The notes beneath the pieces are model-generated. The model was given only the letters and a program-made list of their open reading frames with translations. It did no database searches and was not told the origin of the DNA. From NCBI RefSeq assembly GCF_900101475.1, contig NZ_FMZV01000017.1:1-64000 (forward strand): a stretch of DNA of 64,000 bases, in the 5' to 3' direction. Source of the DNA: Ruegeria marina (lineage in GTDB: Bacteria > Pseudomonadota > Alphaproteobacteria > Rhodobacterales > Rhodobacteraceae). The position numbers and the translations under genes were made by a program. This document shows, piece after piece, positions 1-8,530 of the stretch; position 1 is the stretch's first letter, and the number at the start of each line of letters is the position of its first letter.

Positions 1-254
1 GCCGTCGCCTGGCGCGCCGTGTCGCCCGACAGCCGGGACTTCCCCGCCTCGAGAAACTCCTTCGACCAGGAATAGTACAGGCTCTCGGCAATCCCCTCGC
101 GCCGACACAGCGCAGAGATGCTCTCTTCACCCCGCAGACCCGCCAGGACGATCCTGATTTTCTCCTCGGCAGAGTAATGTTTGCGGGTCTTGCGCTTGAT
201 ACCCCTGACTAACTTGTCAGCGGCGTCCTTCGATGTTCCGGATTTCTTGTCCAT
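1..254 (-). CDS. IS3-family transposase OrfA, partial at window edge
   Basis: The 84 visible residues begin MDKKSGTSKDAADK and read into the edge of the window. They show the helix-turn-helix pattern of IS3-type OrfA proteins (KIRIVLAGLRGEES, then CRREGIAESLYYSWSKEFL), which bind the element's terminal repeats. The ATG at 254 is chosen because it lies 55 bp inside a 31-bp terminal inverted repeat at 309-339, the usual layout for the left end of an IS3 element. OrfB would be expected further left, outside the window, made by programmed frameshifting. The part seen has no stop or frameshift. Whether the whole element is active cannot be judged. Confidence 0.85.
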   Translation of the reverse strand, partial: MDKKSGTSKDAADKLVRGIKRKTRKHYSAEEKIRIVLAGLRGEESISALCRREGIAESLYYSWSKEFLEAGKSRLSGDTARQAT

Positions 255-308
255 CTTCGCTCCATAATGGCTTCGATGAACCAGAAATCCTCCGTCGCTC
301 AAACCTCT

Positions 309-339
309 AAATCTGTCCGGTAGGTGCTGACGTCAGACA
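309..339 (-). repeat. Left terminal inverted repeat of the IS3-type element
   Basis: Read on the minus strand the repeat starts TGTCTGACGTCAGCACC and ends ACAGATTT. It is 31 bp long and starts with TG, as IS3 ends do. It matches the plus-strand copy at 524-554 at 29 of 31 positions by my count. Position 339 is taken as the outer edge of the insertion carrying the orfA at 1-254. Confidence 0.8.
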
Positions 340-341
340 GA

Positions 342-523
342 TCAAGACCCGAATGATCTCCAGAGACTCCGTGCCGCCAAGAAGTCGTCATCGACGATCC
401 GCATGGCGGGAGATTTCGTAACGACCTGGCCTGACGGCTCCTTCAGGCGGGACATGTTTTTGTCTGTCTCTGGGTCCTTTACGTAACGGAGCGGGTTCCG
501 GACCAGGCGGTCAGTGTAGAGCT
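342..523 (-). pseudogene. Fragment of a serine site-specific recombinase
   Basis: On the minus strand this 184-bp spacer between the two IS ends reads LYTDRLVRNPLRYVKDP, then a segment ending KSPAMRIVDDDFLA. That resembles the 'LYxGRLVWNR..YVKDPxTG... LRIVDD.LW' region in the recombinase domain of serine recombinases of the resolvase/invertase class. Only about 55-60 residues remain. The N-terminal catalytic domain and the C-terminus are missing, and both ends abut IS termini. It is best read as a gene scrap trapped between two insertions. The family call rests on motif memory alone. Confidence 0.5.
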
Positions 524-554
524 TGTCTGACGTCAGCGCCTATCGGACAGATTT
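524..554 (+). repeat. Second IS terminal inverted repeat, facing the first
   Basis: This plus-strand repeat starts TGTCTGACGTCAGCGCC and ends ACAGATTT. It mirrors 309-339 with two mismatches. The body of its element therefore lies to the right, where an OrfB-like remnant is found, so two related elements point away from each other. The 69 bp directly inside it do not encode a normal OrfA start, which suggests an internal deletion. Confidence 0.75.
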
Positions 555-599
555 CAGGGTCGGAGCAACGGGGTGTTTCACACCCTGTACAACATTGCC

Positions 600-807
600 T
601 GAAAGCTCTGCACGTCGATACGGGGATGTCACCGGTACGCTGGAGCGGCTGCTCACCAACAATAGCACATCTTGCCTCGCGGCCGATCTTGGTGCCTGCC
701 TGGATACCATGGGGTTGGATCACGTCCGGAGCGCGCGGCATCATCCGCATATCCAGTGCAGGATCGAACGTTGGTACCGGAGCCTGAAGAACCGCATCCT
801 TTCGTGA
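600..807 (+). pseudogene. Degenerate IS3-family OrfB (DDE transposase) remnant
   Basis: The reading frame ending at 807 contains LDTMGLDHVRSARHHPHIQ followed by CRIERWYRSLKNRILS. This recalls the end of the IS3 OrfB catalytic core, where 'GMDHVRGAPxHPQTQGKIERWHQTLKNRIL' is typical, including the catalytic glutamate (IER). The upstream stretch TLERLLTNNSTSCLAADLG resembles the 'L.LLSDNGSSY.S.DLA' block, with the usual catalytic DNG changed to NNS. Together with the stop at 805-807 and the loss of the N-terminal half, this marks an inactive fossil. It belongs with the terminal repeat at 524-554. Confidence 0.6.
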
Positions 808-990
808 AGACGTGGCGCTATGGTGTTTCCTGCCATTGTGACAAATGGATCGCAGCAACAAAGCGTGTGTTCATACAGGTCCATGAGCATGGTCCCGCCG
901 AAAAAAAGTCTTCGGAAGTTAGAATTTCGTATAACATGATCTGCAGATTGCACCGCGCTCTCGTACATCTCGTCAAGGTGGAGGAAACCG
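808..990. other. Gap between the IS fossil and the catalase operon
   Basis: No convincing gene is seen here. The last bases form the strong ribosome binding site GGAGG of the catalase-like gene, so the operon promoter probably lies in this stretch. I could not pick out reliable -35/-10 boxes. Confidence 0.4.
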
Positions 991-2025
991 ATGGCCGACC
1001 CGAAACTTGTCCAGGACATCGTTGAGGCGCTCGATATTCCGGGCGGGAGCACACAACGGCGGCCCGTTCACACAGTCGGAATTGGTGTGACTGGACATTT
1101 CGTTCCCTCCCCCATTGCGCCTGAATACTGCGTCGCCGAACATTTCCAGCCGCCGGCCAAGCCAGAGGGTGTGCCTGTGGACGTCCGGTTTTCCAATGGA
1201 ATCGGTCTGGTCAAAGAACACGATGGATGGTCGGATGTGCGGGGCATGGCGGTTCGGTTTCATCTCAAGGATGGGAAATCGACCGACCTCATCGCGATGA
1301 CGCTGTCCGTGTTCTTTGCGCCGACTGAAACGACTTTCCTGAAATTTGCGCGCCATGCGCGACCCCAACCCTGCAAGCGGGAAACGCCATGGCAGAAGAT
1401 CAAGCATTACCTGAAGCTTGAATTGCCATTGCCGGACCCCTATCCCGGACAGACGGAACGGCCGAATGAAGCGGCAATAGCCTTTGCCAACGAACATGCC
1501 TGGGCGCAGCCTGCCGTGGTCGAGGCGTCCGCAATCGGAGCGCCGGTCAGTTACGTTCGTGCAGATTACCATGCGGTCCACACCTTTGTGGTGACCGGTC
1601 GCGATGGTCAGGAACGCAGGGTGCGGTTCACATGGGCGCCGGTCGCGGGCGTTTTGAACACAAACCCCGAAGAAACTCCGAAGGACAAGTACCTCCAGAA
1701 GGATCTGAGAGACCGTCTTGCCGGGAAACAGACCGAACGCTTCACGTTGATGATGCAGATCGGTGAAATCGGCGATGACTTCGACGATTCCTCACGGCAA
1801 TGGCCGCCGCACCGCAAGCGGGTCATGATGGGGACGCTGACGCTGGAGCATGTGCCGGATGACCAGCAAGCCCATTCCGAGAAGTTGAGTTTCAACCCCT
1901 GGCATCTTGTAGAAGGGATCAAACCGTCCGGCGATCCGGTACTGAGGATTCGCAAGGATGTGTACGAATACTCCAGCAACCGGCGGGGTGGCATTCCCTG
2001 TCCCTTCAGCAACGTGAAAGGATAA
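991..2025 (+). CDS. Catalase-family heme protein (short, SrpA-like)
   Basis: A 344-aa protein with the landmarks of the heme-catalase core. These are a distal histidine in RRPVHTVGIGVTGHF (His27), the distal asparagine in VRFSNG (Asn69), and a proximal heme tyrosine in RKDVYEYSSNRR (Arg321-x3-Tyr325). It lacks the C-terminal flavodoxin or helical domains of large catalases and matches the small catalase-related class that decomposes or uses peroxides. There is no signal peptide. The ATG at 991 follows GGAGGAAACCG. It is first in a three-gene operon, 3 bp before the next gene. Base composition looks lower in GC than the core genes to the right. Activity on H2O2 versus organic peroxides cannot be told from sequence. 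Confidence 0.85.
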   Translation: MADPKLVQDIVEALDIPGGSTQRRPVHTVGIGVTGHFVPSPIAPEYCVAEHFQPPAKPEGVPVDVRFSNGIGLVKEHDGWSDVRGMAVRFHLKDGKSTDLIAMTLSVFFAPTETTFLKFARHARPQPCKRETPWQKIKHYLKLELPLPDPYPGQTERPNEAAIAFANEHAWAQPAVVEASAIGAPVSYVRADYHAVHTFVVTGRDGQERRVRFTWAPVAGVLNTNPEETPKDKYLQKDLRDRLAGKQTERFTLMMQIGEIGDDFDDSSRQWPPHRKRVMMGTLTLEHVPDDQQAHSEKLSFNPWHLVEGIKPSGDPVLRIRKDVYEYSSNRRGGIPCPFSNVKG

Positions 2026-2028
2026 GGC

Positions 2029-2745
2029 ATGAGCGATGACGGCGGATGGCTGAACACATATGTCAACAGCTTGCCAGAGCGCCGCTGGTTCCAGTTCCTC
2101 TCGAAATATGTCGTGGTGCCCTTCTGGGTCTGGCGCGATGGCAAGCCCAAGCTTCCGGGCGGGCCGCGCCCCTCGCCACAACCCAGCGACAGTACGCAGA
2201 GGATGATGAACCTGCTGATGCCGCTCAAGGATCCGTCCCCGATCGGGCGGGCCAAGGCTGTCATGGCGCTGGCGCAGAACGTGGACGAGGTGTTTGCCGG
2301 CCTCGACAATGTGGGAACCGTGCATTCCGCGCGGTTTCTTCTGATCGAGGACCATATCTGCATGATTAGTGTCTACGACGGGGATTTCAGCAACTACATC
2401 CGCGATTTCATTTCCACGATCGGCAGCGTCTTTGATGCCTTGATGCTGGTGGTCGAAGGTGGCGACAAGCTTCGCCCCTGCGAGAAGAACGTCGAGGCAT
2501 TCATAGACTGGGTCCGCGACCACGACCTGTTCCAGGCCCCCGACTTCCCGGTCGAATTGTTTGCTCTCCAGGATGCCCAGATCGGGAAAAAACCGAATGA
2601 TCCACCGCATGCGGTGGAGTCTCTTCCGCGTTCGCTGATCCTCCAGTTGCATGCGAACCGGAATATCTCGCTCGGCGGTGGCTACCGGGGTTATCCCGGT
2701 TATTCCGCTGCACAGATTCGCAACAAACTCGGGGTGGGGTGGTGA
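2029..2745 (+). CDS. Conserved hypothetical protein between catalase and DyP genes
   Basis: A 238-aa protein whose family I do not recognise. The middle has a hydrophobic strand-rich block, VGTVHSARFLLIEDHICMIS, then VYDGDFSNYIRDFI. It recalls heme-associated ferredoxin-like folds in which an H/R-containing strand is followed by an 'S.YDG....Y..DFI' motif. The C-terminus is glycine- and tyrosine-rich (SLGGGYRGYPGYS). No signal peptide or transmembrane helix is seen. It starts 3 bp after the catalase stop, and its TGA shares one base with the start of the DyP gene (TGATG), so the three are very likely co-translated. A role in peroxide chemistry is inferred from this context only. Confidence 0.75.
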   Translation: MSDDGGWLNTYVNSLPERRWFQFLSKYVVVPFWVWRDGKPKLPGGPRPSPQPSDSTQRMMNLLMPLKDPSPIGRAKAVMALAQNVDEVFAGLDNVGTVHSARFLLIEDHICMISVYDGDFSNYIRDFISTIGSVFDALMLVVEGGDKLRPCEKNVEAFIDWVRDHDLFQAPDFPVELFALQDAQIGKKPNDPPHAVESLPRSLILQLHANRNISLGGGYRGYPGYSAAQIRNKLGVGW

Positions 2746-4157
2746 TGTCCGAAATTGATGCTGCGGTCAGTCCAACCAAGGATTTTGCGCCCCAGAACGT
2801 TCAGGGCAACATCCTGAGAGGTTACAGGCACGGCAAAGTTCGCCACCTCATGCTGGAAGTGTCCAACCGGGACGTTGCCCGACGATTTCTGGCGGCATCG
2901 GCGGATGGAACGCAAAAGGATGTCCCCCGGATCACGCGTTCTGCCGATTGGAGCAGGGACAACCCTCTCGAAACTTGTTTCAACATAGGCATCACATTTG
3001 CCGGGTTGCGCGCCTTGGGACTGCCGGCAGAACAACTTGCGACATTTCCGTCCGAATATGCCGAGGGAATGGCCAGGCGTGCCATCAAACTGGGCGATTT
3101 CGGACAAAGTGCGCCTGAAAACTGGCCTTCGCCATTCGATCAGCCCGACCGCATCCACATCGTGGCGTCGATCTATTCCAACGATGAGACCGCCTTCGAT
3201 ACGGTAGAGGTACAAGTCGGGCGGGCCTTCACTATTCTGGGCACCCGCAACGGCCGCAATCTTCCCGACGACAAGGTATTCTTTGGCTACACAGACAGTA
3301 TTTCGCAACCGCGTTTCAAACATGTCTTCGACCCCGACCAGGTGGGAGTGGACGAACCGAAGGATCCGCTGGGCACTGTTCTTCTGGGCTATGTAACGCA
3401 TTTCGAGGGCGTGGAGTTTGCGATCCCGGAACCCAAGAACGTTTTTCGCGACAGCGCCTTCAATGCATTCCGCGTGCTGCAGCAGAATACGGATGCCTTT
3501 GAGGCCTATCTCAGCAAAGCCGCGACCGAATTGGAAAAGAACCCGAGGCAATACGAACTTCTGCCCAAGGGGGCGGAAGCGAACATCAATGGCGGCACGA
3601 ACCGGCACGAGGCCCTCCGCGAGGTTGTCGCCGCGCAGATGTGTGGGCGCTGGCGCAATGGAACGCCCTATGAATTGTCGCCGAATTCGGATGTTCTGGG
3701 TGATCTGTCGAAGACAAACTACGATTACAAATTCGGGTCGCGTTGTCCTGCCGGATCTCATATGCGGCGGGCAAACCCACGGGGCGGTCCCATCGTACAG
3801 AGAGTCGCAAATTATTCGCGCCGGCTTGTCCGGCGGGGAATGTCCTATGGGCCCGACCCCGAAACCGGTGAACATGGTCTGCTCGGCAATTTTATCGGCG
3901 CAAACTACGGCGCTCAGTTCGAGGCGGTCATGTGTGACTGGATCAATTTTGGACTTCAGGACCCCGAGATCACCGGTACGAACGATCCCTTGCTGGGTGC
4001 CAACGAACCGGAGACCAGCGTCTTCTACCTGACAACAAGCACCGAACACAGGATCAGGCTCAGCGGTTTTCCAAGGTTCGTGATCGCCCGCGGTGGTGCC
4101 TATACCATGCTGCCGAGCCTTTCCGCGATACGTTATCTGTCCGGGCTCAAAGGCTAA
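2745..4157 (+). CDS. DyP-type heme peroxidase
   Basis: A 470-aa dye-decolorizing-type peroxidase. The N-terminus has the family's QGNILRGY motif. The catalytic loop reads FFGYTDSISQP, where the family motif GXXDG has become GYTDS: the distal aspartate is kept but the last glycine is serine. The proximal heme histidine lies in CPAGSHMRRANPR, and the distal arginine in RRLVRRGMSYG. No Tat or Sec signal is seen, so it is probably cytoplasmic. The ATG at 2745 overlaps the upstream stop by one base; GTG codons at 2739 and 2742 are less likely. It is third in the catalase operon. The C-terminal MLPSLSAIRYLSGL is typical of the longer DyP class. Confidence 0.88.
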   Translation: MSEIDAAVSPTKDFAPQNVQGNILRGYRHGKVRHLMLEVSNRDVARRFLAASADGTQKDVPRITRSADWSRDNPLETCFNIGITFAGLRALGLPAEQLATFPSEYAEGMARRAIKLGDFGQSAPENWPSPFDQPDRIHIVASIYSNDETAFDTVEVQVGRAFTILGTRNGRNLPDDKVFFGYTDSISQPRFKHVFDPDQVGVDEPKDPLGTVLLGYVTHFEGVEFAIPEPKNVFRDSAFNAFRVLQQNTDAFEAYLSKAATELEKNPRQYELLPKGAEANINGGTNRHEALREVVAAQMCGRWRNGTPYELSPNSDVLGDLSKTNYDYKFGSRCPAGSHMRRANPRGGPIVQRVANYSRRLVRRGMSYGPDPETGEHGLLGNFIGANYGAQFEAVMCDWINFGLQDPEITGTNDPLLGANEPETSVFYLTTSTEHRIRLSGFPRFVIARGGAYTMLPSLSAIRYLSGLKG

Positions 4158-4183
4158 GCCGTTTCGGGACTACCCGAAAATCT

Positions 4184-7100
4184 CTAGGCAGAAAGATCTT
4201 CCAACGCTTGCTCGATCCGGTCGAGCATGGGCGAGGACCCTGTGGGCGCAATCAAGCGATGCGCGGTCCTGAGGTGTTCGACAGCTTCCTTGTTGCGCTT
4301 CTTCATCTTGCAGAGCAGGCCAAGGATCATCTCTCCGCGCGCAAAATAGTGACCGTCCTGATCGTATTGCGGATTTTGCCTTGCCTGTTCTATCAGGGCC
4401 GCGATCCGCTTTTCTCCGAAAATCATCACGCCCAACAAGGTTCGAAAGTTCCGTAGCAACACGCCTATCGACGCCCCACCTTCGCCCGACAGGATCTGAA
4501 GATAGACTTCGCTCAGGAACAACCGATTCCAGTCGGCACCGATCTGCATCCCCTCTGCCTGGCGCAGGTTGATCGTGTTTTCGATCTGGCGCAGGCCCTC
4601 GGCCACGCGGCCTTCCATCGCCAGGCCCACGCCCAACATGGTCTGAGGAACGCCGCTGAACAGCGTGCAACCGTCTGCCGCGCTCCTATTTACATAATCC
4701 TTTACGGCCTCAAGGGCGCCCGGTTTTTCAAGTGCGACCAGCGCGGCCACGCGCGAGGACTCTGCGATTGCCGTTTCGAATTCGGCCCGGGACAGGCTCA
4801 GGGCCTCTTCGGACAACTCCAATGCGGCCTGATGATCGTCGGTCACCACTGCGACAAGCGCTTTCATGGCCTTTCCGTAACCCAGCGCCCGCGGATCGTT
4901 GTTCTTGACGCCGAATTCGATCATGCGCTCGGCCGTGTCGCGCGCACCCAGGACGCGCCCTCGGGTCAACTCGTTCCAGCCAACAGTCGCAAGGTAGAAG
5001 TTCTGTAGATAGGCATCGTCGAACTTTGTGAGTGCAGCTTCGATCTTCTTTTTTCTGGCCTCGAATTCTGCATTCGTGATGGGTGCGCTGTAAATGGCCA
5101 CGGAAAGCTCGTTTACCATCGCATAAGCCAGGGATTTGGGATCGCCCAGGCGTTCGGCCATCTGTGTCAGCTCCCGCTGGACACGCAATGCCTCGTGAAA
5201 CTGGCTGTTGCAGACAAGGCAGGAAACATAGTGGTGCAGAAACAGGACGTGATCGCCATTGTCCCCGATCCTATTCAGGATCGGCCGAATTCGAGGCGCC
5301 AGTTCGATCATGGTCATCACGTCGAGCGAGATGTTCGAACACAGCGCGTAGTTGCCCAGGAATTCGGAGAAGGCTGCGTCGCTGGCGCAGCCCGGATCCT
5401 TTTCATAGAGTTCCAGGGCCGCAGCAAAATACCGATTGGCCTGATCATGTGAAAACACACCGAGGCTCTTTGCCCCCGCAAGCGCGGTATAGCGAAAGGC
5501 CATATCCGTGCGCGACGTCTGGGAATAGTGATGCGCCAGCATTTCGGCCGCTTCGGGCAGCCGGTTGGCATTGCGCTTCTCCAGAGCCTCGGCAATGGCC
5601 AGGTGAAGCTCTGACCTGCGATCAGCCAACAGGCTCTGATACACGGTGTCCCTCAGCAGGACATGCTTGAACATGTAGTCGGACGAATTGTCTTTCCGGT
5701 GAACGACGTCGAGCGCCTGCAACCTTTGAAGGACCGAACCCGTTTCATCCGATTGTTCGACGACCATCGACAACAGGCCGGGATCGAACTGCCTACCGAT
5801 TGCAGCTGCTGCTTGCAAAACCATGCGGTCGGCGGGTCGAAGCTGTTCAATACGCGCGAAAAGCAGGTTCTGCATGCTGGACGGCAGGACGCCGTCGGCA
5901 GAGCTGGTGTCGAACTGAACTTGTCCATCAACGATCTTCAGCGCGCCATTCTCGATCAGATAGGTCAGAATCTCTTCACCGAAAAGAGGATTCCCGCCAG
6001 AGCGCTCGATCACCGTGCGGACCAGCCCGTCAGGCAGGGATTCGACCTGCAACCGGCTTTGTGCAAGGTGGCGGATATCGTCTTCTGACAACGGCTGGAG
6101 CGCCAGTGTCACAGTGGCCGCGGACTCGCGCCAGGCCGGCGTATACTCCGGCCGTCGGGTCGTGATGATCAGCAAGTTGGCGATCCCGCCGTCGGCAATC
6201 AGCCTCCGCAGCATGTCTTCCGAAGCGCCGTCGATCCAATGGATATCCTCGATCAAAAGGATCACGGGCCCGATCTTGCATTGAGCCTTGAGCAGATTGG
6301 GCAATAAATCGCGTGTGCGCAAACCGATCAGAACCCCATCAAGGCCATCAAGCGCACCCTTTGGAGGCTCAAGGCCAAGGAGGTTCATCAAGAGCCCGAG
6401 GTTTTCAGCGGTGTCCAGCCCGGTAACTTGAAGCCCCGTCCGAAGCTTGCCTTCAATTTCCGCTGGCTCATCTTCGTCCTGGATCTGGAAGGAAGTTCGA
6501 ACAACTTCGATGAACGGCAGGAACGGAACCTGCTCGCCAACCGCAGTGCAGTGACCAGTGAATATTTTCGCGGCTTTCGATTTCTCGCTGCGCAGGAATT
6601 CGAACACCAGCCGCGTCTTGCCAAGGCCCGGTTCCGCGACGAGATCGACCACACGAAGGCTTGACCCAGCCGCGTCATATGCGTCTGCAAGGGCCGAAAG
6701 CTCGGCTTCGCGGCCAATGTACCGGCTCAACCCACGGCCGACCGAAGCGTCAAACCGGGTAGTGCCGTCCCGCAAGGATTGCAGCCGCCAGAGCTTTTGC
6801 TGCCGGGCCACGCCTTTGACTTCGTACTCGCCTTCAAAGCTCAGATCGACGCGCCATTCGACAAGCCGTCGGGTGTTGTCGCAAATCAGGCACCCGCCTT
6901 CGGGCGCCAGCGACTGAATGCGCGAGGCGAGGTTGACGGTATTGCCGACCGCCGTCAATTCACCCTTTTCGCCCTCGACTGCGGCAACGACGACTGAACC
7001 CGAACAGATGCCGACACGCAAGACGGGGCGTACTCCAAAACGGCTCTCGATATCGTCAGCGGCATTCGCGAAAGTTTGCTGGATCGCAATGGCGGTCCCG

Positions 7101-7372
7101 CAGGCCCTCAGCCCGACTTCCTCGATTGCCTTGGGAATACCGAAGATGGCCATGATGCTGTCGCCGGCAAATCCGCGTACCGCACCGCCGTGTTGCTGGA
7201 CTACGGCGGTCAGCATTTCGTACAGCATGCGGGTGAAGAAAACGGCCTTTTCTTCGCCGAGTTTATCGATCGTCGCAGTGTAGTCGACCATGTCGGTAAA
7301 GAGCACCGACACCAATCGCCTCTCAGGTGGGCGCTTTGACGGGATTCCGTCGATTTCGGCAGCATCAACCAT
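4184..7372 (-). CDS. Adenylate/guanylate cyclase with AAA-type ATPase and TPR region
   Basis: A 1062-aa cytoplasmic multidomain protein. Residues about 20-185 are a class III nucleotide cyclase domain: LFTDMVDYT with metal Asp27, FAGDSIMAIFG with Asp71, and TAVGNTVNLASRIQ. Residues about 215-470 are an orphan AAA/STAND-type ATPase with Walker A EPGLGKTRL (about 248-255) and Walker B ILLIEDIHW (about 371-379). The remainder is helical and TPR-like. This architecture is common in Rhizobiales and Rhodobacterales; signals are usually unknown. ATG 7372 is preferred over GTG 7390. An inverted repeat GTTAA-N6-TTAAC (7373-7388) lies directly against that ATG and could be an operator. It lies downstream of the lactonase gene on the same strand, 147 bp away. 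Confidence 0.88.
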   Translation of the reverse strand: MVDAAEIDGIPSKRPPERRLVSVLFTDMVDYTATIDKLGEEKAVFFTRMLYEMLTAVVQQHGGAVRGFAGDSIMAIFGIPKAIEEVGLRACGTAIAIQQTFANAADDIESRFGVRPVLRVGICSGSVVVAAVEGEKGELTAVGNTVNLASRIQSLAPEGGCLICDNTRRLVEWRVDLSFEGEYEVKGVARQQKLWRLQSLRDGTTRFDASVGRGLSRYIGREAELSALADAYDAAGSSLRVVDLVAEPGLGKTRLVFEFLRSEKSKAAKIFTGHCTAVGEQVPFLPFIEVVRTSFQIQDEDEPAEIEGKLRTGLQVTGLDTAENLGLLMNLLGLEPPKGALDGLDGVLIGLRTRDLLPNLLKAQCKIGPVILLIEDIHWIDGASEDMLRRLIADGGIANLLIITTRRPEYTPAWRESAATVTLALQPLSEDDIRHLAQSRLQVESLPDGLVRTVIERSGGNPLFGEEILTYLIENGALKIVDGQVQFDTSSADGVLPSSMQNLLFARIEQLRPADRMVLQAAAAIGRQFDPGLLSMVVEQSDETGSVLQRLQALDVVHRKDNSSDYMFKHVLLRDTVYQSLLADRRSELHLAIAEALEKRNANRLPEAAEMLAHHYSQTSRTDMAFRYTALAGAKSLGVFSHDQANRYFAAALELYEKDPGCASDAAFSEFLGNYALCSNISLDVMTMIELAPRIRPILNRIGDNGDHVLFLHHYVSCLVCNSQFHEALRVQRELTQMAERLGDPKSLAYAMVNELSVAIYSAPITNAEFEARKKKIEAALTKFDDAYLQNFYLATVGWNELTRGRVLGARDTAERMIEFGVKNNDPRALGYGKAMKALVAVVTDDHQAALELSEEALSLSRAEFETAIAESSRVAALVALEKPGALEAVKDYVNRSAADGCTLFSGVPQTMLGVGLAMEGRVAEGLRQIENTINLRQAEGMQIGADWNRLFLSEVYLQILSGEGGASIGVLLRNFRTLLGVMIFGEKRIAALIEQARQNPQYDQDGHYFARGEMILGLLCKMKKRNKEAVEHLRTAHRLIAPTGSSPMLDRIEQALEDLSA

Positions 7373-7519
7373 GTTAATCAATGTTAACACGACAGTTAGT
7401 GTTTCGGCTACTCTCCAACGAGAAGATCAACACCTCCGATCCCCACGGCAACACGACCGCCAGTAACCGCGTGGCGACAACATTCGATTCTCGTCTTGTG
7501 ACCTGGCCCTGTCACCCTG

Positions 7520-8530
7520 TCAGGCTGTAAAGGCCAGCTTAAGTCCAGGTCGTGGCCAGAGTGTCTTGTAGATCTTTCCGGTGCTCGACGCGGTTATCCA
7601 GACTTCGCACATGTCTTTTCCGCCAAAACAGAGATTGGTCGTGAACATGTCATTGACAGGCAGGTGCTGCGTCTGGCCATCGGGCGAAAACACCGTGATG
7701 CCGCCATTGAAGATCGTGCCGACACACACACGCCCGTCAGCCTCGACCTTGAGGCTGTCGAGCCATTGATTTGCGTTTTCCTGGGTTGGAAGCTTGAACG
7801 CCGGCAGCGTCTCAACCACTCCGCCGGGCATGGTCGGCAAAGGGCCCGGTTTCAGCTTGCCCGGACCAAGGATATCCATGACCCAGAGACGCCCGAAAAC
7901 CGTATCAGCAACATAAAGCTTGTCGCCTTTGGGCGAGAGGCCGATGCCGTTGGCCGTAGGTACCACGGCAGCAAGTATCAGGGTCTTTCGATCGATGGTG
8001 GCGTAATAGACCGCGCCCGACTCGGTCGTCATGCCCTCTTGCATGCCCGTATCGGTGAACCAGAATCCGCCGTTCCTGTCGAAGACGATATCGTCGGGGG
8101 CGATCAGGTTTTTCCCCTGATACTCATGATAAAGTGGTTCGACCTCTCCGGTCTTCAGATCGACTCGTTGAATCGAGCCGCCTTGGTAATTTGGGCGCTC
8201 TGGCCAGGGTATGGTAATTTCGCGCTCGGGGTCCGGGGTCTTGCCCGACCCCGGAGGCGCCAGGGGATCGTATTTGATGAAACTGTAAACCCCGCCGTTG
8301 TTGCAGACATAGGCGGCTCCGTCGGGTCCGATGGCGACCCCGTTCGGTCCACCGGGCAATTCGGCGACATTCACGATGCTCTTGTCGGGCATCAGCCGCC
8401 TCAGCAACTGGTCCTTGATGTCTACAAAAAGGACAGAACCATCGTTCATCGCGACGGGGCCCTCGGGAAAGCCCAAACCTTCGGCGACCGGTTCCAGATA
8501 CCCGTCTTCGATTGTCTTTCGATCTGACAT
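7520..8530 (-). CDS. SMP-30/gluconolactonase/LRE-family lactonase
   Basis: A 336-aa six-bladed beta-propeller hydrolase of the SMP-30/gluconolactonase type. Blade signatures include GFPEGPVAMNDGSVLFVD (metal-ligand Glu23 in PEG), GGPNGVAIGPDGAAYVCNN, APDDIVFDRNGGFWFTDTG, TANGIGLSPKGDKLYVADT and ADGRVCVGT. Together these supply the Glu/Asn/Asp metal site. The family hydrolyses sugar or other lactones; the substrate is not deducible. The ATG at 8530 follows GGGAG, and the upstream extension to 8650 lacks a ribosome site and looks non-coding. No signal peptide. It stands alone upstream of the cyclase gene. Confidence 0.85.
   Translation of the reverse strand: MSDRKTIEDGYLEPVAEGLGFPEGPVAMNDGSVLFVDIKDQLLRRLMPDKSIVNVAELPGGPNGVAIGPDGAAYVCNNGGVYSFIKYDPLAPPGSGKTPDPEREITIPWPERPNYQGGSIQRVDLKTGEVEPLYHEYQGKNLIAPDDIVFDRNGGFWFTDTGMQEGMTTESGAVYYATIDRKTLILAAVVPTANGIGLSPKGDKLYVADTVFGRLWVMDILGPGKLKPGPLPTMPGGVVETLPAFKLPTQENANQWLDSLKVEADGRVCVGTIFNGGITVFSPDGQTQHLPVNDMFTTNLCFGGKDMCEVWITASSTGKIYKTLWPRPGLKLAFTA

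Noticed and set aside
2700-4049. 449-aa minus-strand open frame
   Set aside because: It is antisense to the DyP gene, whose heme motifs leave no doubt about the coding strand.
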